A DNA stretch of 64,000 nucleotides from Amoebophrya sp. A120. Lineage: Eukaryota; Sar; Dinophyceae; Syndiniales; Amoebophryaceae. The first letter of the stretch is position 1. Every line of letters begins with the position of its first letter. Positions 44,618 to 55,762 of the stretch are shown here, one piece after another. The notes beneath the pieces are model-generated. The model ran no database searches, was not told where the DNA came from, and saw only the letters and a list, made by a program, of their open reading frames with translations. The stretch spans positions 3,229,303 to 3,293,302 of the forward strand of contig CAJINV010000008.1 of NCBI GenBank assembly GCA_905178155.1, read 5' to 3'. A program made the translations under genes and the position numbers.

Positions 44618-47600
44618 TCACATCGTCCCGCAGGGCGGCAGCTCAGTCGGGTGCGGTCTGTAGTAGCCCGGACCGAATTCTCCACGGTACGGCCGGCCAT
44701 GCGCGTCCACATCTTCTGCCTTGGGAACGCTATAATCGTCGGCCTCGCGGCTTTCGGTTTCACTGACGGCAGGAGGTGAAAATGAATTTCCTTTGCCGCG
44801 GGGGCACAGATCTTTTGACAACGACTTCACCGATGCCCCGCTGTTGCTGCTTCCGCCAAAACTGCTCTCTAGGCTTCTGCTACTGATCGTGCTGTCAGCT
44901 TCTGAATACAGGTCATCCTCATCGACGTCGTCGTCGTCGCCCGGCGCACTGGCACTGCCGCGGTCCTCCTCGGGTGGTCCGGGGCTCGTGTTGCGACTGA
45001 AAATGCCGCAAAAATGGGGCGGGTGCGATGACCCGTCAAGATCTTGCGGCTCACCAGCACCATCTGCAGGCGGACGTAGTGATTTCTGTTCCGCCTCGTC
45101 CTCTGCAGAGTAGGCGTGCGGCACCGTGTGCCGCGGCGGGTTCATCTTGCAACCTCCCACCCTTTCCTGGGCGGAGTCGTTGCTTTTATGGAAAAGCATG
45201 TGCGCTCTTCCGTCATCACACGTGAAAAAATCCTCGAAAGATTTCTCTTCTCCGAAGCCATCGCCTGTCATTTTCGGGTTGTCGGCACCCCCGCAGCCAC
45301 ATCCACACAGGGTTTTATTTAATAGCGGTGTACTTGTTCCACTTCGTGGAGACGCAGAGCTGTCATCGTGTTCCCTTCCTCCTTATCCCAGAGAAAAAAG
45401 CTGGCAGGGCATATTTGTAAGAGCGGGGTAACAAACCTCCCATAAGAAGTTACCGGCTAACTTCTCATCCACCCGGCCGGGTGGATGAGAAGTTAGCCTC
45501 AGCGAGCCCGTCCGCGGTTGCTACCCCTTTCCCCGTCCGGCTCGCGCCCGTCCGTCGTTCCCATTCCCAGATCTGAAGCCATTTGGAAAAAAGTGCTATC
45601 AAAAAGCCTTGCGCTCTGATCCTTTTCGGGCGTGCACTCCCTTCAGGTTCTATAGCTTCGGCAGTGCTGAGAGCGCTCCGGCCCTAAACCTCAAGACGGA
45701 TGTCAAGAGGTCTACGCACGTATGCGCGCGAGTAGTTGGCTGCGAGTTAAACCTATGCACTTTCCCCCCTGGTTACTTCGTGTTGGTTGGTTTGGTTGCG
45801 AGTTAAACCAGACTCGCAAGGGGGGAAAATGCATATCAACCAAACCAACCAACACGAAGGAACCAGGGGGGGAAAATGCATATCAAGCAAATGCTACTTA
45901 CTTTTACATGCATGCTAGAGACTCTAGGAGTAGAAATGCGTAGCAAATGCTACTTCCTTGGAGAGATATCGCGAATTACAACTTTTGCGCGCATATATTA
46001 AAGTGCTCAATTCCTTTTACATGTGCTCACCCCCCCCCCCCTCCAGCCGAGATCTGGGAATGGGAACGACGGACGGGCGCGGCGAGCCCGACGGGGAAGC
46101 CGGTAGCAACCGCGGACGGGCTCGCTGAGGCTAACTTCTCATCCACCCGGCCGGGTGGATGAGAAGTTAGCCGGTAACTTCTTATGGCAGGTTTGTTACC
46201 CCGCTCTAATGCAAAAATAAATACACAGAAAAATTTGTCATGGGTGGCCCCATAGCATGCTGTTTTGGATATGCAATACAGATTTTTTTGTGTATTTATT
46301 TTCGCATTACAAATATGCCCTGCCAGCTTTTTTCTGTGTGATACTCCTCCAGCACCACTTTCATTTTCAGCTTCAACTTTTTCGTCCTCGCGGATCATTT
46401 TTTCTATGCCGGGATGCATTCCCTCGCCCCGCCTGGCCGCCCGGGCCGTGTGCCACTCCTCATCCGTCAAGAAGCGCGCCAGTTCGGCCTCGCTCAGCGG
46501 CGCGAGATGCGCGAGCGGGGGAGGAAGAGGGGACAGCTGCCGTACCAGAGCCGGACTGTTGCAGCACGTGCAGGAATCTTGTTGTACCTGTGACGCTTCA
46601 CCATCTTCACATGGTCCGCCTACAACTTCTAGGCCACTTCCACTATTGTTCCCTAGTTGTACTACCCTTTGTTGAAATTTCTTGCCACAGACCGGGCAAA
46701 AATGCTCCAGAGTCTCCTCGTCCTCGACCACGGTCTCAGGCAGGCTGTCCGCAGAATCAGACCGCTTGTCACGCAGGCCGCTAGTAGAGATCATGCCAGA
46801 GCTCTTCGTCTGTCCGTGGTCTTCTGCCTGCGAGGTCACCGAGGAGGAAGAACTGCTAGGACCGGAGGTGGACGATGACCCGCCGCTGGACTTCCGTTCC
46901 ACCTCCATTTCGACGTCGCGCCCTATCGTCCCGCCACCGGACAACTTCTCGTGTGCTTCTGCGTCCTCCTCGTCCGAAGCGTGTTCCTTTTGTCCCTCGA
47001 GTACTATTGGCAGTCTCTCGTCACACAAAGACTGCTTCAATTGCCGATTGTAGTGGTTCAGCAACACCGCCTGCGTCTCCTTCGTGATGTTTTTAAACCC
47101 GTGCTTCCCGCTATCGTGTGTAAAACCATATTTTAATCCATTTTCCCAAAGTCAAGAACAAAAAGTTGGAATTTCTGCATTAGCCAAGTTCAGAAGTTTC
47201 GGCACTCCTCATGAATGACAAGTGATCCTCGTCTGGGCACATATTGTAGTACTGGTTAGGTAGTGCAGTAGCATCGCAAAAATAAAGCTGGCGCCTTATC
47301 CTGTTTTACGCAGCAATTCGATTGGTTCCAAATGCCATCAAAAGACCATATACAACATGATAAACTCGCCGCTAGGCGTCGTCGGCATGTGTTTCTGTAT
47401 GACCAAAAAAGTGGGATCAGCATGAATACGTCTACGTTTTTACACCGGACGATACCTACCCAGCAGCGCCTTCGCTCGCGCCCGGGTTGTGCTCGGACAC
47501 GACGCACGCGGAAGTACCATATTGGCATCATCATGCTCGACCGCGTTCTTGAGGGCTTTCTGGCGTTCTCTTTGCGTGGTGAACTGGTTCCACCGCTTCG

Positions 47601-50600
47601 CCGCTATGGTGCACGAGTTGAACAACTGCCGCAGCCGCGGGTGCACACCACCAGCTGGCGGCTGCGGAGTTGTAGCACGTCTATTTCGCGCTGTCGGTGA
47701 GGAAGAGGTGGACGGCGACGCGCCCCCCGGGGACGAGAAATCTACTTTCTGTTCGGGACTACTACTAGCCGCTTCGTCTACTACAACTTCTGCATCCGCA
47801 AAGTAGTTCAGCTTTTGATTCTGCTCCTCGACCGCTTGCACCGAGGGAACTTTATACATTACATGGTTCAGATTTTGCCGCAGATTTCCCGACGTCGGCA
47901 GGACCCCTGCTCCCCCGCGGCCACCTGTGCTCGTACCTCCCGCGGGAGGCGGCGCACCGGTGCCTGTGGAAGAAGCGGCCCAACAACCCTGCTGACGGCA
48001 TGCATTCTTACCTCTGGTGTCTTCTTGGTCATGGTGATGTATCCAACCGCTTATTCCGCTGCTGCCACCGCAGCTGCGAACTACTTGTTCCATACCTTGT
48101 CCCGCATGAGATGGACTCGTCTCGCTGGGGATTTCGGATAGGCGATTCAGCTCCTGGGCGAACCGCCTTGCGCGCGGGTAGGGGCACACGACCATCCGCT
48201 GAGGTTCTAGTTCCAAAACTCCGAATCGTTGACTTAGTGCCCGTTCATTCATACATTCAACCTGGTCTCGGTCATCTTCAGTGCGGTCAAACAGGTCAAA
48301 CCGACTATGATCCTGAACTTGATCTCCTACTTCTTCGCCCCCCTCACCAGCATGTTCGCCGGCGAAAGCCGATGATGCATCGCCATTTTCGCCACCAGCC
48401 GCACGGCAAAATGATTCGCGCTCACTGTTGTGCCCGGCGACGTTGTGGTGAACGTGATCGTGAACCCCGACCGGATGATTATAGACAGCTCCTTCTCGCG
48501 GCCTACTGCAAGAACTGCCAGAAGATCTACTTGCGCCGCCGGCCACACAACGACCCGGTGTAAGAACGTCGAGAGATGCGCTGGGTACTACGCCGAGCGA
48601 GAGGTTGCCAAAAAACCACCGCAGGTTTTCCTGTTCATCCGGCTGCTCGATCAGCATCTCGTCGTTCTCGACCTTGTTCGGGTCCACCCGTACGCCGTTT
48701 GATGCCGCGGGACCCCCGCAGTGGCCGCCCATCAAAAAAGGCAGCTGGTCTCCGCAGTCGGAACTTGCAAACACAATCCCAGAATAGCAGCCGCCCACCG
48801 GGTCGTCCACGGGCGGCGAAATGGCGCGTCGGAGCGGAATGTCGGGCAGATTCACGAACGCAGCGATAGCGTCGTCGCTTATCGCCGTCGACGTAAGCCG
48901 TGCACCCGCGGTGTTGAATTTTTGGCCACGCTCAGATGAATTCATCCAACCTACTGCTGTCTGACAAGAACCCCTTGCAGCAGCTGAGCTCGCGCCCACG
49001 CCTTCCTCGGAACTAAACTCATCGAAGTCCGCATGCTGCAAACCGCCATCGTTTGGAAATTGCCTCTGTCTACAGTTAAATCCTTGATGTTGCGGCTGCA
49101 TGTCTTGTTGTACTTCTTGCCCGGACATCGCAAGCGGCGAAGTTTGCGTAGTTGTCCCGTGCCGTTGCTGAAATAAGTAAGAGCTCGACAAGAACCCTTC
49201 CTCCACAACTTCAGGGATCGCTGTTGATCTCTGCTTGCGTTCCCTTGTCTTGAATTCATCACGACCCTTTGCTCGTGACCTTCCTGCGTCCGCACTTTTT
49301 GACCTCGGAGCGGGCGACGCGCTGGATCCTTTTGCTTTCGATTTTTTTGTCTTCTTGTTCCCGATCATGCTGGAACTGCCTGCACCGGCATCCTTTGTGT
49401 TCCTGCTCTCTTGATCATGTCGAGAACCGGTAGATGCCCCCGCCCCGCGCAGCAACGCGTGCTGAATTTCCCGCTGGATTTCAAACTGCAGGCTCGCAGT
49501 ACTCGCCATTGCCCAACAGGCGGTCCCGCACTGCTGAAACGGCGCCAGTATTGGTTGCGGACCTGACCTCGAGCCGGAAGAGCCTCCACCTCCGCCGCAA
49601 GTTGAATGATGACCACCCCCCGCCGCCACGCCGTGTTGAAAGGCGTGGTGCCCGAAACTCTCGTGCAGCTGAATCAGTTCGTGTCGCTGCTCCTCTTCTT
49701 CCACTTCCTCCAGCCGCAGTCCCACATGAATTTGCGCATCCTCCCCGTTCCGCCTAGAAAAATCGCCGAGCCGCTTCAGCTCGATGGCCTTCAGATGGCG
49801 TTCTTGAGGCACGACCAGTGGCGGGAGAGGCTGTAGTTGTACTACCTCTTGTGCTCCTCCTGCAGCTGCTGCTCCCGCAGGTAAGACACACGCGGGTTGT
49901 TCCTCCGCCGCAACGTCTCTACCAGTCTGCATTGGACCGGTGACTGCAGCATTTTCATCGGAATTAGCAGGAGATTCTGTTATGGTGTGTCAAATGGTTT
50001 CCATTCAATCCATCTCCTGTTTCAAGAAGATGCACCTACGCATCTCGATCTTTTTGTATAGGCCGGCGCCTAAAAGCCATTTATTGGTTGGTTGAGAAAG
50101 ACACATCCTCAGCAACAAGAAAAACACCAAAAGCTGATCACGAAAATTCACCTGCGGTAACAAATTTATCATTAGTACCCAAAGCAGGGACGCAGCGGGC
50201 ATCGCTGGTGCGTTCTGCTGTGGCGGCTGTTGCGTCAGCATCTTCCTGCTCTCGTCCACCACCCGCAGCAGATGATCTCCCATCATGGCCGTCCGCCTGC
50301 ACGCCCGGAAAAATGATATCTTCGTCCAACAAGTTAAAATGCTCCCAACCCCGACTGCTTTTCCGCTGCAGGAGTGGTTGGCCAAGCAGCGGCTCGTGAG
50401 CTTCCACTGGTGACGATGTTCTTCTTGTAGCGGGAACGAACGACATGTCCGGCGGGGGGGCGACCGCCGGTTCTGGTGTTTCTGCTCCACCTGCCGGGAA
50501 CAAGTTGCTCCGCTCGACAGGTCTCGTTACCTCGTCCATAGAAGTTGACGTCCTATCAACTTTCTCTACCACCGTTTCGTACCAGGTAATTGCCGGGCTG

Positions 50601-53600
50601 CACATGAACAAAACCGGGGGATTTTCCCCGTACTCGAACTCCTGATCCTCTACTTCTGCGGTCGCAAAAGAACCCGCAAAAGCCGCCCCGGTAGGATGTG
50701 CCACTTGATCGTGGAAAGCGTGCCCGTCCTCTTGCTGCGCTCCTCCAGGCTGGTGATCATGGCCTAGCTGCTCTCCTGAAAAGAACGTCTCCTTTTGTTC
50801 ATCTCTTGCCATATCTTTAACTTTCGGGTTCCGTTTCCGCAACTCATTCGCGAACCACTCCAAGTGCTCCCGCCGCTCCAGTCGCTGCACAATCTGCATC
50901 TGCGCCAGGCTGTCCAGCGGCATCCGCCCCTTGCGCACCCGCTCGAACAGGTCCGGGATCACGGGGGGCAGGAAAACGTCCGCATGCGCGTCCCAGTGCG
51001 CGGCCAGAACCATGAGTGCCTTCATCAGTTTGAATTGGTCGTTCACAGACTCGAGCTGGTGAATGGTGAACGGCTGGGACTTGGTGGAACCGGCTCGTGT
51101 AGTTCTTCTCGACCCTGGCTCATTACACGCTCTGGAAGCGGGCGCCGCAAGCGCAACAGCTAGTACACGACCCGGGGCAACTTCTGCTTCGTCCTTCAGG
51201 TGCACCGTCGGGAGGGAAAGCATTGCTTTCCAGTTGTCCTGCACGGCCTGGTGCAGAAAACGGAAGGTCTTCTTCTCGAGGAGGAGCCGCACGTAGAGAA
51301 ATGCAAAGGGCGAGTCGTGGAGCAGGTGGACAAGCTCGCTGACAGGAACAGGAATTGGTGGCGCTCGAAGGAATTTCTTATTCATCTTGTTCATGATGAA
51401 TTCATTCTGCTGATGATTTGATGAAGGATTTTGTTCCGACCATCGTTGCTTTTCGCGTTCAACATCTTGCACCTGCTGCTCTTGGCCCCCGTGGTCCTCG
51501 CGGCGCCGGCTTTGCCGCTCGAGCTGAACGTGCTGCTTCGCCAAGTCGGCCAGGCTATCCGTGCTGCTCGAGGAGCTGGAACTTCGCGACATGCCGCCTG
51601 GTGCCCCCAGCACGCGCTTGGATTTCTTCAATAAACTAGAGGAAGTGGCGGCACGAGGAGGACTGCCTCCTGCGACGAGAGCCGCCTCACCAGCAGAAGG
51701 AGCAGTTTGTACAAGTCCTTGCGAGGAGGGGGCCGTGGAGGACATATTGAACTCTCCTTCCTCTTGCGGCGACCCCGTTGATGGAGCCGTTCCCTTTTTG
51801 ACAGGAACTCCTGTGCCTGTTGCACTCCTGTGAACAAGATCATGGTCGCCAACAACGACAGAGATCGTGTCGGGAAACATGAACGGCCTGATCAGGAACC
51901 GAAACAAATTCCTCGTGCCACTCTGGTGCTTTTTACTTCGGTTGCTCAGTGTTCCCGCTCGCATGTGACGGATGGAATGATCGTCCTCCGCGTAACCCGT
52001 GGTCTTCCAATTTCGCACTAATTCTGCTGCCAATATTTGGTCATAATACGCCGCGGGATGCTGGTCGGTCTTCCTCACGTGCGCCCGGGTGTACGTCGTG
52101 GGCGCCGCTCCCCCCTCGAAGGCCAGTGGGTCGTCGTGGTGCAGCTGCTGGTGCTCTACTTCAAAGGCGTTTTTAGGCAGACCATGACGAGATCCCTCAC
52201 CATGATGTTCTTGTGTAGTCAGTGAAAGAACATCCGCTCCTGCACCATCATGCTCCTCGTCCCTACTTACAGAAGTACTTTCCAGCGAACTAAACTTCTT
52301 TTGCGAATAGTCGTGCAGGATATCCTGAAAGCAGTCCTCGCCGCAGAGGTCGACCAGCAGCAAAACGACTCGCAGCGCCGGTGACATCGGCAGGCCCTTC
52401 GCCACCCCTGATCTTCGCTGATGTTGTTCATCTTTGCCAAGACGTTGCAGTAATGCGCGGTCCTCGTGATCCTTCTCTAGAAGATGTACTTCGTCCCTTT
52501 CTGTACAACTGGAAGTACTGTCCTTGACCTGCTTAAACATTTCTTGGCTCTCACTCATCGCGATCACGAGCTCCATTTGTGGGCTCTGAAGTAGATGATC
52601 CCTTGCGGCCTCGAGCTCCTCCCGAGCAGTAGGGGAGGTGCTACTGCTGCTAGAAGTTGTCCTTGCTGCAAGCAGAATTGCCTCGCTGAGAGGTACAGGA
52701 CCAAGAAGACCGCTAGAAGAAGATGAATTCGAAGTGGCCGGCAGGGGCGTAGTGTGGTCTACTTCTTGTGTAGTTTCGCCACGACAGGAGCCATCTGCTG
52801 CGGGTGCGCCCCCCGCCTCTTGTCCCGTTCTACAACTTCCGGAAGTAGAACTGCATGCAGTAGAAGATGAAGAGGCGGCGGAAGCTGCATTAAAACTATT
52901 TCTACCGTTGCTGCCGTACCACAGAGCCCTCTCGACGTCGACCTGTGCGATTTGCTCGTCCCCGAAAAACGCCAGTAAGACTTCGGTGCACCACAGCTGC
53001 CGACTCATCTGCTTCGCCCGCTGCAGCTCGTGGCTTGTCATCCGGCCCAACCGACGAAACTCTTGCTCCTGTTCGGTGGATAAAAAAGCGTTTTTGTTCC
53101 TTCCCCCGAGGATCTTCTCAAATTCGTCCCCGTCGTTTTCCGGGGCCAGAGTTTTCAGGATGTAGCTGACCCACCGCTCCGCCCCGGCCTCGGTCTGGAT
53201 AAACCGGAAATCTATCGGCGGTGGCTCTGGCGTCTCCTCGGGATGATTCTGCTGGTGCTTGCGGTCCAGCTGGTTCTGCACCTCTTGGGAAGCGGAAAGG
53301 GGGGCCGCGATGGGTATGGCGTGGTCCCGCCTCGACGCATCAGAGTCGTCTACTACTTGTTCTTCGACCGATGCATCTACTACTTGTATTTGTTCCCGCC
53401 CCGGGTTACCATTATTTTCCTCGCGCGAGTCGCTTGCGGATAATCCAAACATACTCTTCGACTTACCGTGTTCGTCCGGGTCCAGACCTGAACTCGAGGT
53501 TGTAGATTTTTCTTCGTCTTCCTTGGGTTTAGCTGTAGAACGACCACCGTGTTCCACTTCTACCTCCATGCCAGTAGGAGGTCCAGTTGTTTGCCCCGGC

Positions 53601-53992
53601 AGCTCCGCCCCACCAGCCTGGAATTTCGCAGCAGCCACGGAATCGAAGAGGAAGGGCAAAAGCAGCACCCGCAGGGCTTTCCATCTCTTTCCGCCAACAA
53701 AGGGGCGGTGGTCCGACCACATGGTCGTGCTACCACTACTTCTAGTTCTGTGATGGATAAAGTAGCTTGACGTTCTTTTCTGTGTCAAGTCGCGGCAGCT
53801 CTGCGTGCTTTTCACGCCGAACCTAGCGGCACCGTTCTTGTGGTAATCCCGGAGCCGCAGTGGTGGAACTACAAGAGCGGTCGTGTTTGTTGCAAAAGTT
53901 TCTGACCTGGAGCTGCTCTCCCCGTAGGAGCTTTCCTCTTCGGGGAACAGTGCTTGATGTTCTCTTGCGAACTTCGAGTTGTAGGTTGCCAT
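44618..53992 (-). CDS. giant unknown protein, four exons, about 2,629 residues
   Basis: Exons 53992-50152, 49976-47456, 47110-46344 and 45378-44618 sum to exactly 2,630 codons with the stop. I recognise no family. The first exon (from MATYNSKFAREHQALFPEEE) has helical blocks between Ser/Gln-rich linkers, for instance RWVSYILKTLAPENDGDEFE and SPFAFLYVRLLLEKKTFRFL, and a stretch VIPDLFERVRKGRMPLDSLA. The second exon is Gly/Ser-rich with RWFFGNLSLGVVPSASLDVL. The third has a Cys cluster, FCPVCGKKF...CTCCNS, which could be a zinc site, then HLAPLSEAELARFLTDEEWH. The fourth has CGCGCGG. Introns: the first is GT-AG, the second and third are inverted-repeat elements. The start was chosen as the first Met of the long frame. 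Possibly more than one protein if an internal start is used, but the frame-perfect splicing argues for one. Confidence 0.7.
45455..45498. repeat. perfect 44-bp palindrome, copy 1
   Basis: GGCTAACTTCTCATCCACCC, then GGCC, then the exact complement. The identical palindrome recurs at 46129-46172 in the opposite arm of the nested element. Confidence 0.95.
46129..46172. repeat. perfect 44-bp palindrome, copy 2
   Basis: Same sequence as 45455-45498. Each arm of the inverted repeat therefore has its own hairpin, and the two arms can also pair with each other, giving a cruciform or an alternative long stem. Confidence 0.95.
47112..47454. mobile_element. intron element, family F (decayed duplication)
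   Basis: Inverted ends TATCGTGTGTAAAACC (left) and GGTTTTTACACCGGACGATA-like (right, 47435-47454). On the gene strand the flanks are GTAGG and GCGGG, differing by two transitions. Here the same ends can be read as a GT-AG intron, GTATCG...CGATAG, which joins KALLG to SGKHGFKN in frame. Confidence 0.8.
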
Positions 53993-55762
53993 TTTCTGCT
54001 CCTCCTGCTTCCGCTACTTACTGTGCCGACGTCGCAACGGGACTCCGGGGTCGACGAGAATTCTAGCGAAACACGGCCAGGAGTAGTGCGTCGAGGACCA
54101 CACCAACGGTAGATACAACACAGCAGGAGCGGCCACCGATGAAGATTGATTATAATTGTTAGGTTGTAGTAGATTTATTCGGGTAGAAGTTCTTTCGCCA
54201 AAGGCCATGAAGTGAACCGCGGTGAGCCTCGACTAGGCTTGATAGCAGGTCGCGAACCGCTGGACCACAACAACGTGTAAGTAACTCGAGCTCCTTGCTT
54301 TTACCGGAAAAATTTGTGCACTCCTCGGCCAGATTCGACACAATGATATTGAGGTGTGCGCAATGAATCGGCAATTAATTTTGACTTTGCCCGTTTTCTT
54401 TTCCTCCGTTGCAACCCGTTTGATTCTTTTTCTTGAAGGAAGCTGGCTGCAGCGGCCTCGATGCACACGGCGAACGAGTGGCTTTTGATATACTCAAAAG
54501 CTAAAAATGCGAGTGAAATTCAACATAATCATCATGTATTAATCTACATTTACCTAAATAAGTCACGATAAGTGATATCTGTAGTGTGATGCAGACCTTT
54601 GTGAAAATTCCGTTCTTGTTTTTCTTGGGTGATATTCTTTGATATCAATCAAGTACAACAAATAGACGGGGGCTAGTACAACTTTTATCGGTACATCAAC
54701 TCCACTGCTGATGTAAGATCAACGCTTGCGCCTGCCAGGTATTTGATATTGTAGGGTTCTTCGGTGATAGAAGCATCTCCTGCATCTTTTTCACTTTACA
54801 AACGATGCTGTTCGAAATCGTAGTAGCGTTACAAAATCCGTCGCCGCCTTGGAGAAAGGAGATCACGGTTTTTTTTCATCGCTGAAAGATACATAGTACG
54901 AACGCAGTTGTAGTGCCGTCGCCTAAAAGGCTCCGCCTGAGGTCCAATTACATCAGCTATCGCAAAAACAATACGCTGCCGAGTAGTCTGCGTGTCTGAA
55001 TAGAACCTAATCTTTTCATCTTGTGTCATCACGAATAGATGCTTAAATGCAATATGCGAAAAAAACCTTATTCGTTTTCGTACGTTGTGAAGAGGGTTTC
55101 ATGTGCCGAGTGAATGCCTTGTGTAAGCTTGAAGCGCTGGACTGTTGCGGGGAGTGGGAACACGAAAAGCGAAAACATGCAAGTCGTGCTTCTACATGTT
55201 ACTTCAGAAAATGGGACGACAGCGGATCGACAAACATCAAAGCTACGCGTTCAAGGATCGGCATTGTCATCTTTTTCCTTGCGCGCGTGCGGCTGCGAAA
55301 GGGGTAATTATATATAATTGCAGCGTCGGCGGCTTCCAAAATAAGCGAGATCTTTCAAAATTGTGCGCCAACCTCGAGGGATCATATGGCAGGTCTCTTG
55401 CGCTCCAGAAGTAAGCTAGATCCTCAGCGGGAAATTCAGCTTCATCGGGAACAAAAAGCAGAACTCACCATGTTCGTTTCCTGTTTCTGGTTGTACGGCA
55501 TCACGAAGACAAATTAGGTGTACTAGTGGAAGATCTTCTTCATCTCGGAAATAAAAGAGCGAGGCTCAGCTCTTTATTGCTGCGTGAACATCAATACAAT
55601 AATAATATTCGCAATTAGCTGAAAATCATATTAGGCGGTTCTGTGTTATTCCCCTCTTTGGAATTCTTTCCGCCCACATGCTGCTCTTGCAATGTATTTT
55701 TTTACGTTTTCTATTTCTATTTCTTCAGGCAACACATTCATGAGAAGATTACGAGTCATTTT
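53993..55762. other. intergenic region
   Basis: AT-rich, no supported gene. Short ORFs only. Confidence 0.5.

Larger units (their letters stand above)
45384..46343. mobile_element. three-level nested intron element (duplication CTCCT)
   Basis: The outer element starts TATCCCAGAGAAAAAAGCTG and ends CAGCTTTTTTCTGTGTGATA, with CTCCT at 45379-45383 and 46344-46348. Inside, arms at about 45420-45580 and 46045-46207 are inverted copies of about 160 bp. Between these lies another inverted pair, about 45763-45797 and 45837-45870. Removal of the outer unit joins ESGAGG to GREHDDS in frame in the giant gene. A further small inverted pair, ATGCAAAAATAAATACACAG and its partner, sits at 46208-46312. Confidence 0.9.
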
